Of a DNA stretch of 64,000 nucleotides, positions 1 through 9,878 are shown in pieces (within the stretch, counting starts at the first letter, position 1; every line of letters begins with the position of its first letter). The notes beneath the pieces are model-generated. The model made no database searches and was not told the origin of the DNA. It saw only the letters and a list, made by a program, of their open reading frames with translations. The stretch is from Calycina herbarum (lineage: Eukaryota > Ascomycota > Leotiomycetes > Helotiales > Pezizellaceae), in contig LLEY01000038.1 in assembly GCA_001414485.1 (NCBI GenBank), positions 372,001 to 436,000 of the forward strand. The letters are read 5' to 3'. Both the position numbers and the translations under genes were made by a program.

Positions 1-851
1 GGTTGAAGGATGGGAATTAGAATGTGGTTTATTAAAGATCAGATTTCTCGCCGGGAGTTGTTCTGTCTGGTCGTGATGGATGGAGTGAGAAGATGGAGAA
101 GTGAATGAGGATGAAGGAGGTTTCTTTTTCCGGTGAGAACTAGCTCTTATACATGTGATCCTAGATCTGAATCGGCACTTGCGAATTCGCCTTCTAGAAT
201 GTCAACCACTGGATGTTCCATACACGGACTAGCGTAAAGAGCAAAGTTCCGGATGAAAGCCATGTCTGTCCTCCCCAACGAGAAATGCCACGGAGTTGAC
301 AGGGAATCCTCATGCAGGATCCTCAAGGAATAAGAACGCACATACCCCCAAACACACAAAATGTAACAACACACCTTCTAAGGATCTGGCCATTGAACCG
401 AAAGAGGGAATATTCCTGTTGACACCATAAGTGGATTTCCAATATCAAATCAGTTTACTCGCTTAACGCTTATTGACTTCTCACCCATGAATTGTCCGGG
501 CGGGAGGGAGACCCTTTTTTATGCGAAATGGTGCGATTCGGGCCCCTTTTGAAACAGTTGTCGGATAATCATCTGATGATACCCTGTTATAGAAAGATGG
601 TGTTGACGCTTGGGGCTCGGGTCATGACAGGGTCCTTGCCGGACAGGGGTTACGGAGGATTGAATCCCGGATGGGGATCTTTTATATGGCCATGAATTCG
701 TACGATATAGAAAGACCGACTTTTTTTCACCTTCGCCACAGAGCTTGGTTGAAGCAAGAAAGCACGAAGTCAACGACCATCATCGAACCAACAAATTTCG
801 ATCATCACTTGAACGAAAACCCACTAAAAAAACAGCCAAATATTATTCAAG
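1..851. other. no supported gene (left edge)
   Basis: I see no recognisable gene here. A 75-codon minus-strand frame (147-374) contains a sensible stretch from an internal Met at about position 272, and could be an exon of a gene running off the left edge. No family is recognised and no convincing splice partner was found, so it is not called. The rest is presumably upstream sequence of the gene starting at 852. Confidence 0.4.
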
Positions 852-1765
852 ATGACTTCCATGATTCTTGCCCTTATTACCGCCCCGGCCCTATTAGCAA
901 CAAATGAGGCAATTCGACAAGGCCAAAGCAAAGACAGAAAAGAAGAACATCGAGCGCGAAGATCAAATCTCCTCATCAGCTGCCACGAGGCCTCCCCATT
1001 AAGTCACGAAATCGATCATCGACAAGTAGCATTAAAAAACAACCGAGTAAGTCTACCCTCGGGGAAGGACCATGAAAGTGGCAGTAAACAATCGCGTCCA
1101 TTCCTTCCCTAGTTCTGCTGTTCCGGCTTTCTCGGATAATCCAAAATAATAACCCAGCTAGTCTGGGTCAATTGGGGTTGGTTGTTCTAAATATATGGGT
1201 TAAATTTTAATTGTTCCCATGTTTTTAGAACAGTTGCTTAGTAGAACAACAGCACTTTGAGCGCGATATATTTACTGCCACTTTTACTATCCATTTTGAG
1301 CCACCTCTCCTCTCTCTCAAAATCAAATGCGTTTCTAATAGGAAAAAGGTGTACATAAAAACAGATATGGCAGACAAATCACTGCACCCCTTCGCAGGCT
1401 ACTACCTCGATTATCCAGACGCAGAATACGAAGGTCTTGTTTCTTCAATCACAGACGAAGCTCCTGTTATGAATTGGTTATACGTCGATCAGGAAACTCA
1501 CCAATTGAAATATGGAGTTCGGGTTGATGCACAACCTAATATTACTGGACCTTTCGATTGCACGAGACAGGATAGGAGGTTGACTTTGGAGGGCTGGGAA
1601 GGATTTTTAGCAGTCAAGGAAGGCGAAGGCGTTTGGGGAATTTATTTTGATAGGGATGATGATGGATTAGTTGGAAAGCTGGGCGAGGATGTGGATGTTT
1701 TGGAGGTGGAGCTGGTGAGGATTGAAAAAAGGGTTAAGAGGGGAAATCCCATGGGGGATTTGTGA
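852..1765 (+). CDS. conserved fungal protein of unknown function, two exons (852-1046, 1349-1765)
   Basis: Proposed model: exon 1 852-1046 (65 codons) and exon 2 1349-1765, joined in phase 0, giving 203 aa. The donor is GTAAGT at 1047; the acceptor AG lies just before 1349, after a CTAAT branch-like sequence. Exon 1 opens with a hydrophobic N-terminus (MTSMILALITAPALLATNE) and a basic, Arg-rich stretch (HRARRSNLL). Exon 2 has the well-formed segments HPFAGYYLDYPD, TGPFDCTRQDRRLT, EGWEGFLAV and YFDRDDDGLVGK. From memory, fungal hypothetical proteins share this layout of N-terminus plus FAGYY..DCTRQDRR..EGWEGF, which is why I join the exons. The function is unknown. The 302-nt intron is unusually long because it contains a 211-bp inverted-repeat element. 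An alternative is that exon 2 starts independently at Met 1367. Confidence 0.65.
1075..1285. repeat. MITE-like element, copy 1, inside an intron
   Basis: The left end reads AAAGTGGCAGTAAA and the right end TTTACTGCCACTTT, a perfect 14-bp inverted repeat. The interior is a run of degenerate GTTGTTCTAAATAT / CCAGCTAGTCTGGGT-type segments shared with the other four copies. It contains no coding capacity. It sits 28 nt after the donor and about 63 nt before the acceptor of the host intron. Size and structure suggest a non-autonomous DNA element. Confidence 0.75.
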
Positions 1766-2731
1766 AGAAAATAAAATAAAAAGATTTAATACTGACCCTT
1801 TTCGCACCCCAAAAGCGGGTTTTGTGGCTCTAGAATTGACATTTTGAGAGGTCGTCACACTTGTCTGGGTATAATAACCTGTGTGCTTGCTGGTCCTCTT
1901 TCGGTAGACCCAGGCCTGTCAGATTTCTGGCAGCACCGGGGTCCAGATCGTACGATGGAACCACAATGAAGAGGTTTCAAATCCGGGGAAATCTGACTCC
2001 ATCTCGTCCGATAAATTAAAGATGTAACCATAATTGATCTTGGGAGAGACATACAGGACCGAAATAACCACCCAATATTCAAACCACCATATCTCTTCTT
2101 TAAATCTTTCCTTTTGGATGAGAAACAACTGCAATGACATGTCGTTCACGTCTCTCAACGGTTTCTTCGGGCCAAGGGGTCTAAACATCCCTTGGCAGAC
2201 CCTCTGCTGGCTTAACCCCTGATGCTCCCACCCCACTCTGTCCCGACAATCCTGACACACTCAAGCACCCAAATCATTCCACATGAGGAAAAGTATCTCT
2301 CGTACGACAGATCAAACACTCACACCTCCCAATCGCAAATCCCAAATGACTATTTTACCTCCTCCGAAACGACGAGGTAAGCCTATTTTTCAGTGCACGT
2401 ACAGACTTTTCAATGCAAAGTCACTATATGGCCCGATACCTGTCAACGGCAGTGGTGTATATTTCCAAATGTTTATTTTGTCGACCGGGGTTAGGAACGT
2501 GTATGATGATCATGGGGAGATAGACAGGGTATTGTGTTCTAGATATCGTTCCATTTTTTTCGTTGTGAGGAAGGAAATGGTTTCAACTCGCGATGGTTTG
2601 ACGGCGCAGCGGTGTCGTTCGTCAGTGTTTTGACAACCTCATCGATATTTCCGGATAATGTTTAGATTTCTGCTCTAGAAGCAACTCCAATTTCCAAGAC
2701 TTTTTTCGCTTTGCATGTATCCGTATAGAAA
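1766..2731. other. intergenic, no gene seen
   Basis: About 970 bp lie between two genes on the same strand. Short frames exist on both strands (for example 2283-2633) but none has recognisable protein character. The stretch probably holds the 3' end of the first gene and the promoter of the second. An AT-rich patch lies near 2030-2120. Confidence 0.4.
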
Positions 2732-4589
2732 ATGGCGACTCTACCGAAGTTAGATACTTCTGTCAATCGACCTGATTCCCAATCAGCGAGAAATTCATAT
2801 GCATCGGCAACAGATTCAGAAGCTAGATCATCGAGAAGTTCATACGCGTCATCGACTTCCTCAAGGACATCATTTTCCTCGCTGAGAGATTCATTTCAAA
2901 GAATTTCAAGCTTCTCCAGAACTGCAGATGCATTCGTACCGGATTCCGAGACCACCACTCCTCTCACCGAGGTAGATTCATACACAAATTCCCCCTCGAG
3001 TTCAACCAACGAAAAGGCTCTCCCACCGCCGCCAAATGCAGAAGCTGTTGTAAATGATGGCCCAACAACACTTCGGAATCTCGAAAATGTGCAGACAGTT
3101 CTATGTGTAGCCTTTGGTGCCTTTAATCGGTACTACATCTCATGGCAAGATACAGATGATCAATTCCACCAGAGTCAGTAAATACCTGCCCGTGGACAGA
3201 AAAAGCGGCAGCAAATAGACAAAGTCGTTCTATTACCTCAAATACTTTGGAACAATGAAACTCGGTTGTTCTAAAACACCTGGGTTAATATTCTGAATTG
3301 TTCTAAGTATCTAGGGTAATCAATTTGATTTACTCTAGATAGTTAGAACAACGAGAATATCGGCAGGAACGAACCTGATATTTACTGCAGCATTTACCGT
3401 TCATCGCGAGAACACCACTACAAAGTCCGTGCTTCGACTAACTATTTTCTTTCTAGAATGCAACAATCTCCCGCCCCGACTACACACCTGGCTCTTTCCA
3501 CTCTCCTTCCCCCCTCGCCACATCCCAACACTCCAAGTAACCTTCGGAAGCGGCGACGATTATTTCGCATCCGATAGAGACGGCAAAACCTCGAATCGGG
3601 ATTCCGTTTCCCTATCTATTTCCGACGCCGAAGATGCTAAGAAACCGGTTCCTCGTTTAGCAGATGTCGCCAGAAATTTCTTGAGGGGAAGGGCGAATAC
3701 AAATTCCACTTCTACGGCAAATACGACCCCACCGGATATGGCTAGTGTCGTAGCAGAAGTGAGACCGAAGATGGAGCGACGAAGGACTTTTGTTGGAAGT
3801 CAAAGTGTGCCGATGAGAATTGAAAGGTTATCGATACACGCTGCTGAGGATACGAAGGGTACCGAGGTCGGTATTGAAGACACAAAACAAGAATATCGAC
3901 AGAGGAAGAGTGTGGCGATAGCCGTTTCCCCCGTTGCCGAGGAGCAAGTTGAGAAATCAGAAACCATGACAGTCAAATTCATGTCAGATGGAACAAAACC
4001 ACAGAAAGTAAATCTCGATATTGAAGAGCAAGGCCCAGAGTTCAAAATGGAACAAAAGTCTACTGGACTTCCGTCAACATTCAAGTTCGCCGCAGTTGAG
4101 GAACCAACCGAAAAGACTGACTCGACACCTAAGACTCCAGCAATCGAGGATAGGCAGCGGAGACCAAGTTCCGAAGCTGAAGAAGCCCAGGCAGCTCAAA
4201 GACGTCGCAGATTATGGCGCAGAAGTACCATAATGAGAATGCCTCTACCTATAGTGGTACCACAACCCGAGCCGGAGATCGCTAAAATCGAGATTGAAAA
4301 ACCACAAACACCACTACCCAATCCCACACCAGGTCAATTTGCAAAAACCGAAGCCCCCATGATCAACGAAATTTATAACGAGACCTCACAAACAACTTCA
4401 GGATACGAAACCATGCCGACTCAAACCCAACAATCTTTCCTCGAGTACCAAGAGGAACCTTCCTCCTATTACCAAACTCAGGAATACTATCAAGAGTATC
4501 AATCAGAGGAACCCCAGTTATCCATGGGCTCATTTCAGGACTTCTTTCGAGCACAATATAGTCTTGGGGATGCTTTAGGATATGTTTGA
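2732..4589 (+). CDS. fungal protein of unknown function, two exons (2732-3173, 3457-4589)
   Basis: Proposed model: exon 1 2732-3173 and exon 2 3457-4589, giving 524 aa. The donor is GTCAGT at 3174. The acceptor is TTTCTAG at 3456, preceded by a CTAAC branch site, and the phase-1 join restores one frame. The Ser-rich N-terminus (about residues 1-115) is followed by a compact domain-like block: LCVAFGAFNRYYISWQD, FHQKCNNLPPRLHTWLFP, then IPTLQVTFGSGDDYFASDRDG. After that comes a long low-complexity region with Arg-rich and Gln/Tyr-rich stretches. I recall similar fungal hypothetical proteins with a YYI.W.D...LP..L..WLFP block, but no known function. The 283-nt intron contains a second MITE copy, like the gene upstream. 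Without the intron both halves would end in the wrong frame. Confidence 0.7.
3201..3396. repeat. MITE-like element, copy 2, inside an intron
   Basis: The ends are AAAAGCGGCAGCAAATA on the left and TATTTACTGCAGCATTT on the right. The interior repeats TTGTTCTAAAACACCTGGGT and TTGTTCTAAGTATCTAGGGT, plus an inverted version ending in TTAGAACAACGAG. It is about 196 bp and non-coding. It lies entirely within the intron at 3174-3456; without it the intron would be about 87 nt, normal for these fungi. Confidence 0.75.
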
Positions 4590-7172
4590 GACTTCTCAGA
4601 ACGATATACTCAAGACACTGAGGCTTCTTTGATTTGAAATTCTGGGGGAGGCAAATTTCAACAGTTTACCAAATGAATAAACCGGAGACGAGGTTCCCAA
4701 CGAATGAAGAGACATTGAAAAGACCACGGGACTTTGCAGCCCCGTTTACCCGTCGCTCAAGGAGCGAGAGCATTTCCAAAGTTTGGAACGGAAATTCGAT
4801 TGTAGGATCTCGCCCGGAAGACGTGCCATCGCACCAATATACTGGTGGTCTGTATAAACAATGATTTGAAAGAAAGATGAAAGATGTACCATCAAACTGT
4901 ACGATGAAAAAGGAAGGATTTAAGCAGGAGTTTAAGGTCATTACTGTTTTTGAAATGCTCAATAGCACCCCAGCACAGATACCCAATTGTCCCCATCTTT
5001 AGAGAAATAAAAACAAGATTTCTCTCCATACCAAGCTCCGTGACATGACGATTGACGATAATGGAACCATAAAAGGAGACGCGATAAAATTTAAATTTAC
5101 AAATCCAACCCTTCCAGCACCTCTCTTGTAATCTTATTATTCAATTGCACTGTAGGCTGAACAATCGTAAGAGAAGTGGGCATTGCACCGTAAACACTTT
5201 CTTTCCTTTCGATTATGCGAAAGGGTCTAGGATAATTCAAAGTATTGTTCGAGAAAGTCTGGAAGAATTAGACTGTTAGTTTCTTAATTCTCCTAAGTAG
5301 CCTGGAACAATACCTGTAATTGTTTGAAATCTATGCCCGATTCTTTTGCAACTCAAACTCGAAGACCATCAAGTAAGCCAAACAAATACCAGCTTCCTCG
5401 TGACTATTTTTGACCCTCAAAAGTGATGATTGGTTACTCGACAATTAGCCAGTAAGCTGCCAAATCACGAGTAAGCCGAGCATATTTGCGGCCAAAAGGA
5501 CTCAGTAAGCTAGATTTTGATCTAACAAATACTGCTCTCCAAAAGACATTTTCCAAGAAATTATTGTCCAAGAATTGGCGTCATCGCTTGCCGCTTTTTC
5601 GCGAATGCCTTCAACACTTCAACCCGCGTGCAGCAAAAGCAACAACGAGAACCTCCCAACGCGCCCCAAAAGAACAATATCCACCAAGATTTACAAAAGA
5701 ACTAAAAGAGGGAAAGAACACTCCAAAAAAATAGCAAAAAGTGAGGACTGCCTAATCGCACACTTTTTCTTGTATACAGATTTTTCTTGGCAGGTTTGTT
5801 TTCCTAGGAGTAGAAGGAGGTCAGCGGTCAAATATGCTAAGGAACAGCCATCAAACTACACGGTCAAGCGTAGGCAATTGATAGTGACTAGGGAGACGCG
5901 GGGACCGACCTTGTGTGTGTGTTGTAACATGCTACCATTGAGCTACGGAGTCGAGTCTTCGCTTGTTTGGTGAGAGCAATAGGTTTATTTGGGTACAAGT
6001 ATCGGGTGGGGATTGCGGGGAAGCTAGCCAGATTGGGAGGGTTGCGAAAATTGTGTTTGGTGTATGAGGAGTTGTGAGGTAGTTGGTAAATATCATTTGG
6101 TGAATTGAGACTTTTCAAAGTACCCAATCCCATTGGCTCCGGCAATTACTAGCCTGCTCGCATGCGCAGCTCCAAACATTCATTGTACAGAGGACAGTCC
6201 TGGGCATCGATGTAAATCGATATATCCCGTAAACAATATCAACAGACAAATCGATATATTTGCAGCTGATATTTATCGGTGGGGAGCTATTGATGCCAAC
6301 ATCTTTTAACATTTCCTCTCCTGTGATAGGGTCTTGTTTCGTATGATGTTACCTTGGAACCCACCGTCAACTCAAATAATACACTCGTATTAGAAGAGTG
6401 CTAGATCGTTCTGCAGTTCGAATGGAAGGCTGCAGTAGGTCTGAATAACAGCTAGAGAAACAGATTATGCTGAAGCTCTAGAACAACTAGATTAAATATT
6501 CAATTTAACGTTCTCTGTGCTATGAGTGTTATCTTCTCGCATAATAGGTATCTCTCAAGATACTTAGGTGCATGCTCAAACTTGAATGATGATACGATCC
6601 CTTGTAGTGATGAAATTCAAAAACAGAATGAAACCACCATTCATGAGTCGAAAACCAGTCAATGAAGCAGAAAAATTCCCAAATAAGAGCACGGAATGGC
6701 AAAGCACATTAACAAAACAAAGAGCTTCATTCAGAAGACTACAACTGATGAAATCCCAGCGCGTCTGATCAATATGTTGAGGAGGTCGGGTTGCTAGACC
6801 TCTGCTGCTTTTCGGATTGTCCAACCAAGACTTGGAAAATCAATCCGATTCTCCTAAACGACTAGAAGAATTGGTTTCATATTAAGATAGTAGTGTTGGG
6901 ACAATCGCCGAAAGGAAGTGCCTCAATTTTCTCCGTATCCCGTCGATATCATCTATTTCGATGTGAGTGACGATAAAAACGAAGTGAGGTGAGAAAATGC
7001 GGGGGCTGGTCGGCGAATTATTGTTAGCGCGTCCCGGCTCACGTGCCGGAGCAAAGTCTTGGCACCCACAACTTTTGAATATCCCAAAATTGAGCTCCGC
7101 CGAAAGACGACAACATCGACAAATTTCGACACTTCCGACCACCCTCTTCATCACCACTCTCGCAAAGAAATC
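4590..7172. other. 2.6 kb intergenic region with repeat relics
   Basis: I see no convincing gene. Around 5225-5340 there are fragments resembling the MITE interior (GGGTCTAGGATAATTCAAAG, TATTGTTC, CCTGGAACAATACC), so a decayed sixth copy is possible. A tRNA-like segment lies at 5886-5952. The last few hundred bases should contain the RPS17 promoter; TCACGTGCC occurs near 7040. Confidence 0.4.
5886..5952 (-). pseudogene. tRNA-like relic
   Basis: Read on the minus strand it starts GACTCCGTAGCTCAATGGTA, a perfect tRNA 5' arm and A-box. A plausible anticodon region and a GGTC..CTCC-like 3' half follow. The acceptor arms pair for only about four of seven bases, and no canonical GGTTCGAxTCC B-box is present. 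It totals about 67 nt, short for a nuclear tRNA. It is best read as a decayed tRNA or a chance A-box. Confidence 0.25.
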
Positions 7173-7729
7173 ATGGGACGTGTTCGTACAAAGACCGTTA
7201 AGAAGTCCGCCAAGGTCATCATTGAGCGATACTACCCAAAGTTGACCCTCGATTTCGAGACCAACAAGAGAATCTGTGATGAAATCGCCATCATTGCTTC
7301 CAAGCGTCTTCGCAACAAGGTACGACCACCGCAGCGTGACAGCGCGATCGCATACTCAAGATTGTATTCTAACAGATTGATTACAGATTGCTGGATACAC
7401 CACCCATCTCATGAAGCGTATTCAACGTGGTCCAGTCCGCGGTATCTCCTTCAAGCTCCAAGAAGAGGAGAGAGAGCGAAAGGATCAATACGTCCCAGAA
7501 GTTTCCGCCCTCGACTTCACCCAGAGTGAGAGTGGTCAACTTGAGGTTGACACCGAGACCAAGGACCTCCTCAAGAGCCTCGGCGTAAGTTATATCGCAG
7601 TTCTATCAATCCATTCAATATCTAACGTATATCTAGTTCGATTCCATCCCAGTCAGCGTTGTCGCAGTCGCCCAGCAACAAACCGTCGAGCGTCCCCGCC
7701 GATTCAACGACCGCCCTCAACGAAGCTAG
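7173..7729 (+). CDS. RPS17: 40S ribosomal protein eS17 (three exons)
   Basis: The exons are 7173-7319, 7387-7584 and 7637-7729; introns are 67 and 52 nt with GTACGA..CAG and GTAAGT..CTAAC..TAG signals. The product is 145 aa. The N-terminus [14 protein letters not shown], then [39 protein letters not shown] and [11 protein letters not shown] are the eS17 signature, and the length is normal for the family. eS17 sits in the beak/head region of the small ribosomal subunit. The codons are C-ending (GTC, ACC, AAG), as in highly expressed genes. The start is the only Met that gives the family N-terminus. Confidence 0.97.
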
Positions 7730-8024
7730 ATGCATAATGATTGTAGGAAAATGGATACCACGGATGGTTGGGAAAGGATCTGATTGCTACTGGGCGTTAA
7801 AACTGGACGGTCGTGCATACTAGATCAATGTGAGAACATATCCAACCCAAGGTGTCGCCGATTCTCCTCTGGAGATGACGCTTGATTGCCATTTTCTTTT
7901 TCTCATTCCCCTTTGAATCGTGAACCTACGAAAAGTCGACACGATAACTGCAATTCTCGAAAAGTTTGCTGTGAGCTACGAAATTGCCCACTAGCACCTA
8001 CCTACCACCAGCCAGACTTATACA

Positions 8025-8233
8025 CCAGCTTGGGGTATACTTCAGGTTCGTACCTGCTACCTAGCTCGTTGTTCCAGCTCTGGAGGGTAATTCATGGTAA
8101 TTAACCTAGATACTTGAGATAATTTATAATATTGTCCCAGGTGATATAGAACAACGAGGTTCAATTGTCCCAACTATCTAGGTCAATTACCTTGAATTGT
8201 TTGGAACAACGACTCCTATTTACTACCGCTTTT
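8025..8233. repeat. MITE-like element, copy 3
   Basis: The right end TATTTACTACCGCTTTTA is well preserved; the left end is eroded (GTATACTTCAGGTT aligns with copy 4 from base ~14). The interior shares CTCGTTGTTCC, GGTAATTAACCTAGATACTTG and TTGTCCCAACTATCTAGG with copy 4. It lies between the convergent 3' ends of RPS17 and RTR1. Confidence 0.7.
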
Positions 8234-8371
8234 ACTGGGCCGTTAGAACCTACCTGCCAGCCAAACCGATACACCACCACCAGGCAAGTAAACTGAATTT
8301 GCTATGATGGGAAATAAAAGTAATTTTTCATTGGGTATCTACCTAAATCTAACCAAACGCCAATTCATAAT

Positions 8372-9262
8372 TTACATTTTCCAGTCCCCATCTCCATCGT
8401 CATCGTCATCGTCATCGTCATCACCATGACCTAACTTCTTGCGGGCATCGAAGCTTGGGGTATGACCTTCTAGAGACAAATGCATATTACTCAACTGTCC
8501 ACTCAATTCTCCTTCCTCTAATGATGGTGCTTCTGGTTGTCTCTGAACCTGCCTTTCCAATATTTTGACATCAACAAGCCCATTCCTCGAAGCAAATCCT
8601 TGGTCGCCTCTTTCCATGGCCAAATCAGCTCGGCCCTTTTGATTTTCTCGAAATCCCTTGTCATTCAGATCGAGGTCCTCTGCAACAGCAGCATCGGCAG
8701 ACTTTGGTTCATCAAGAAGATCAATCTTGACATGTGATTCAACGGCCTCTCTCTCCCAAGGAGGAGTCTCACTTAATTGGACTCGAATGTAGAGCGCTCT
8801 CCTAGCGCATGCCTCGGAACACCATTTCTCTAGCTCTGCTTTGTCGACAATCTTGAAATGCTCAGCCTTTCCACTTTGCCCTATAACTCTGAATTTTCCA
8901 CCGGCTTTATCCTTTCGATTGGGTTTTGGGCATAATGCATAACCGCAAAGGTCGCTGATGTTGCGCTCTAGAATGAGGGCATCGTAGTCGGAAGGTTGGA
9001 ATGGCTTTAGGAGCTCCTTGAAGGTTTTCGCGTCCTCGGCAGAAGGATTGTCGGCGGATTGGGAAGAGGAGGTAGGGTAGTCTAGTAGAGTTTCGGTGGA
9101 CAATAGAATGTTCAACTCGATTTCCTTGCGCGCTTTGAGTATGGTCGCGTGATACAGGGCCGTCTCGCGATCGCGATCAGCTTTAGAGGAAGGGGAGCTT
9201 GTTGTGGCGGGGTAAGCCGTTTTCTTCTTCAAGATGGATTTGGGGGTCGGGGGGGTTGCCAT
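8372..9262 (-). CDS. RTR1: RNA polymerase II CTD phosphatase, Rtr1/RPAP2 family
   Basis: The 296-aa protein carries the Rtr1/RPAP2 zinc-binding module. Cys106-X4-Cys111 is in LCGYALCPKP, and Cys148-X3-Cys152 is in KWCSEACARRALYIRVQLSE. Family members dephosphorylate the Pol II CTD (Ser5) in the transition to elongation and shuttle Pol II into the nucleus. The N-terminus has SILKKK. The C-terminus ends in an Asp run made by a (GAT)n-type repeat at about 8396-8421, likely length-polymorphic. The start is Met at 9262; the frame is open a further eight codons upstream without another ATG. It is divergent from BBC1. Confidence 0.88.
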   Translation of the reverse strand: MATPPTPKSILKKKTAYPATTSSPSSKADRDRETALYHATILKARKEIELNILLSTETLLDYPTSSSQSADNPSAEDAKTFKELLKPFQPSDYDALILERNISDLCGYALCPKPNRKDKAGGKFRVIGQSGKAEHFKIVDKAELEKWCSEACARRALYIRVQLSETPPWEREAVESHVKIDLLDEPKSADAAVAEDLDLNDKGFRENQKGRADLAMERGDQGFASRNGLVDVKILERQVQRQPEAPSLEEGELSGQLSNMHLSLEGHTPSFDARKKLGHGDDDDDDDDDGDGDWKM

Positions 9263-9878
9263 GATGGTTGCTGGGACTTTGCACACAAGGTTGAGTCTGG
9301 TCTAAGTGTGCCATAGATTACAGTCGTGGCAAGAAAGGACTCGGGAGGCAAATAATTGTCTCTTTGCTTTGCCTAGGTGAATTGTTGGCGGAGGCCCGGC
9401 AGCCGAATCCTTGCAAAGCCTCGCTCTTTTCGTGCGACCTCCAACACCATCGCTTTGAACTCTTTCGATGGTACAACACTCCTCGACCTACCCACCAATT
9501 TGTCTTTCCCCAGTCTCCGGTGTAGACTGAATTTTCTCGTCTGGTACGGTTTGACTTTTGTCAAGAATCCCCGTCTCTGTTATTCACCCATTCTGACAGC
9601 TGTTGTTTCACACAACTTGTATTCATGCGCTGACGTAGACTAGCACGTTTACGAGTAGATACAGAATCAACGCCCCGCTCCCTATTCTTCGAACCTCCTC
9701 TCCCCTGCCCTATACCACCGCAGATACTCCACATTGCGCATCTTCTTTCGAAATCCGAATTGACAACACCATCGAAGCCACCTCCTGGGCCGCCTCGGGG
9801 CATCCTTCGAACATATTTGCATAGGCACCCAACCGAGGCAGTTTCCAACAACCACTTTCGCAATTCCACGCGCTCAAC
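9263..9878. promoter_or_regulatory. shared divergent promoter region, RTR1 / BBC1
   Basis: A 616-bp gap separates the two start codons, which point away from each other, so it must hold both promoters and 5' leaders. No TATA box is obvious; the BBC1-proximal part is C/T-rich on the plus strand (for example CTCCTCTCCCCTGCCC near 9695). Confidence 0.5.

Noticed and set aside
1047..3456. introner elements (repeats that create introns)
   Set aside because: The splice sites lie outside the repeats and the same family also sits in intergenic DNA, so insertion into existing introns is simpler.
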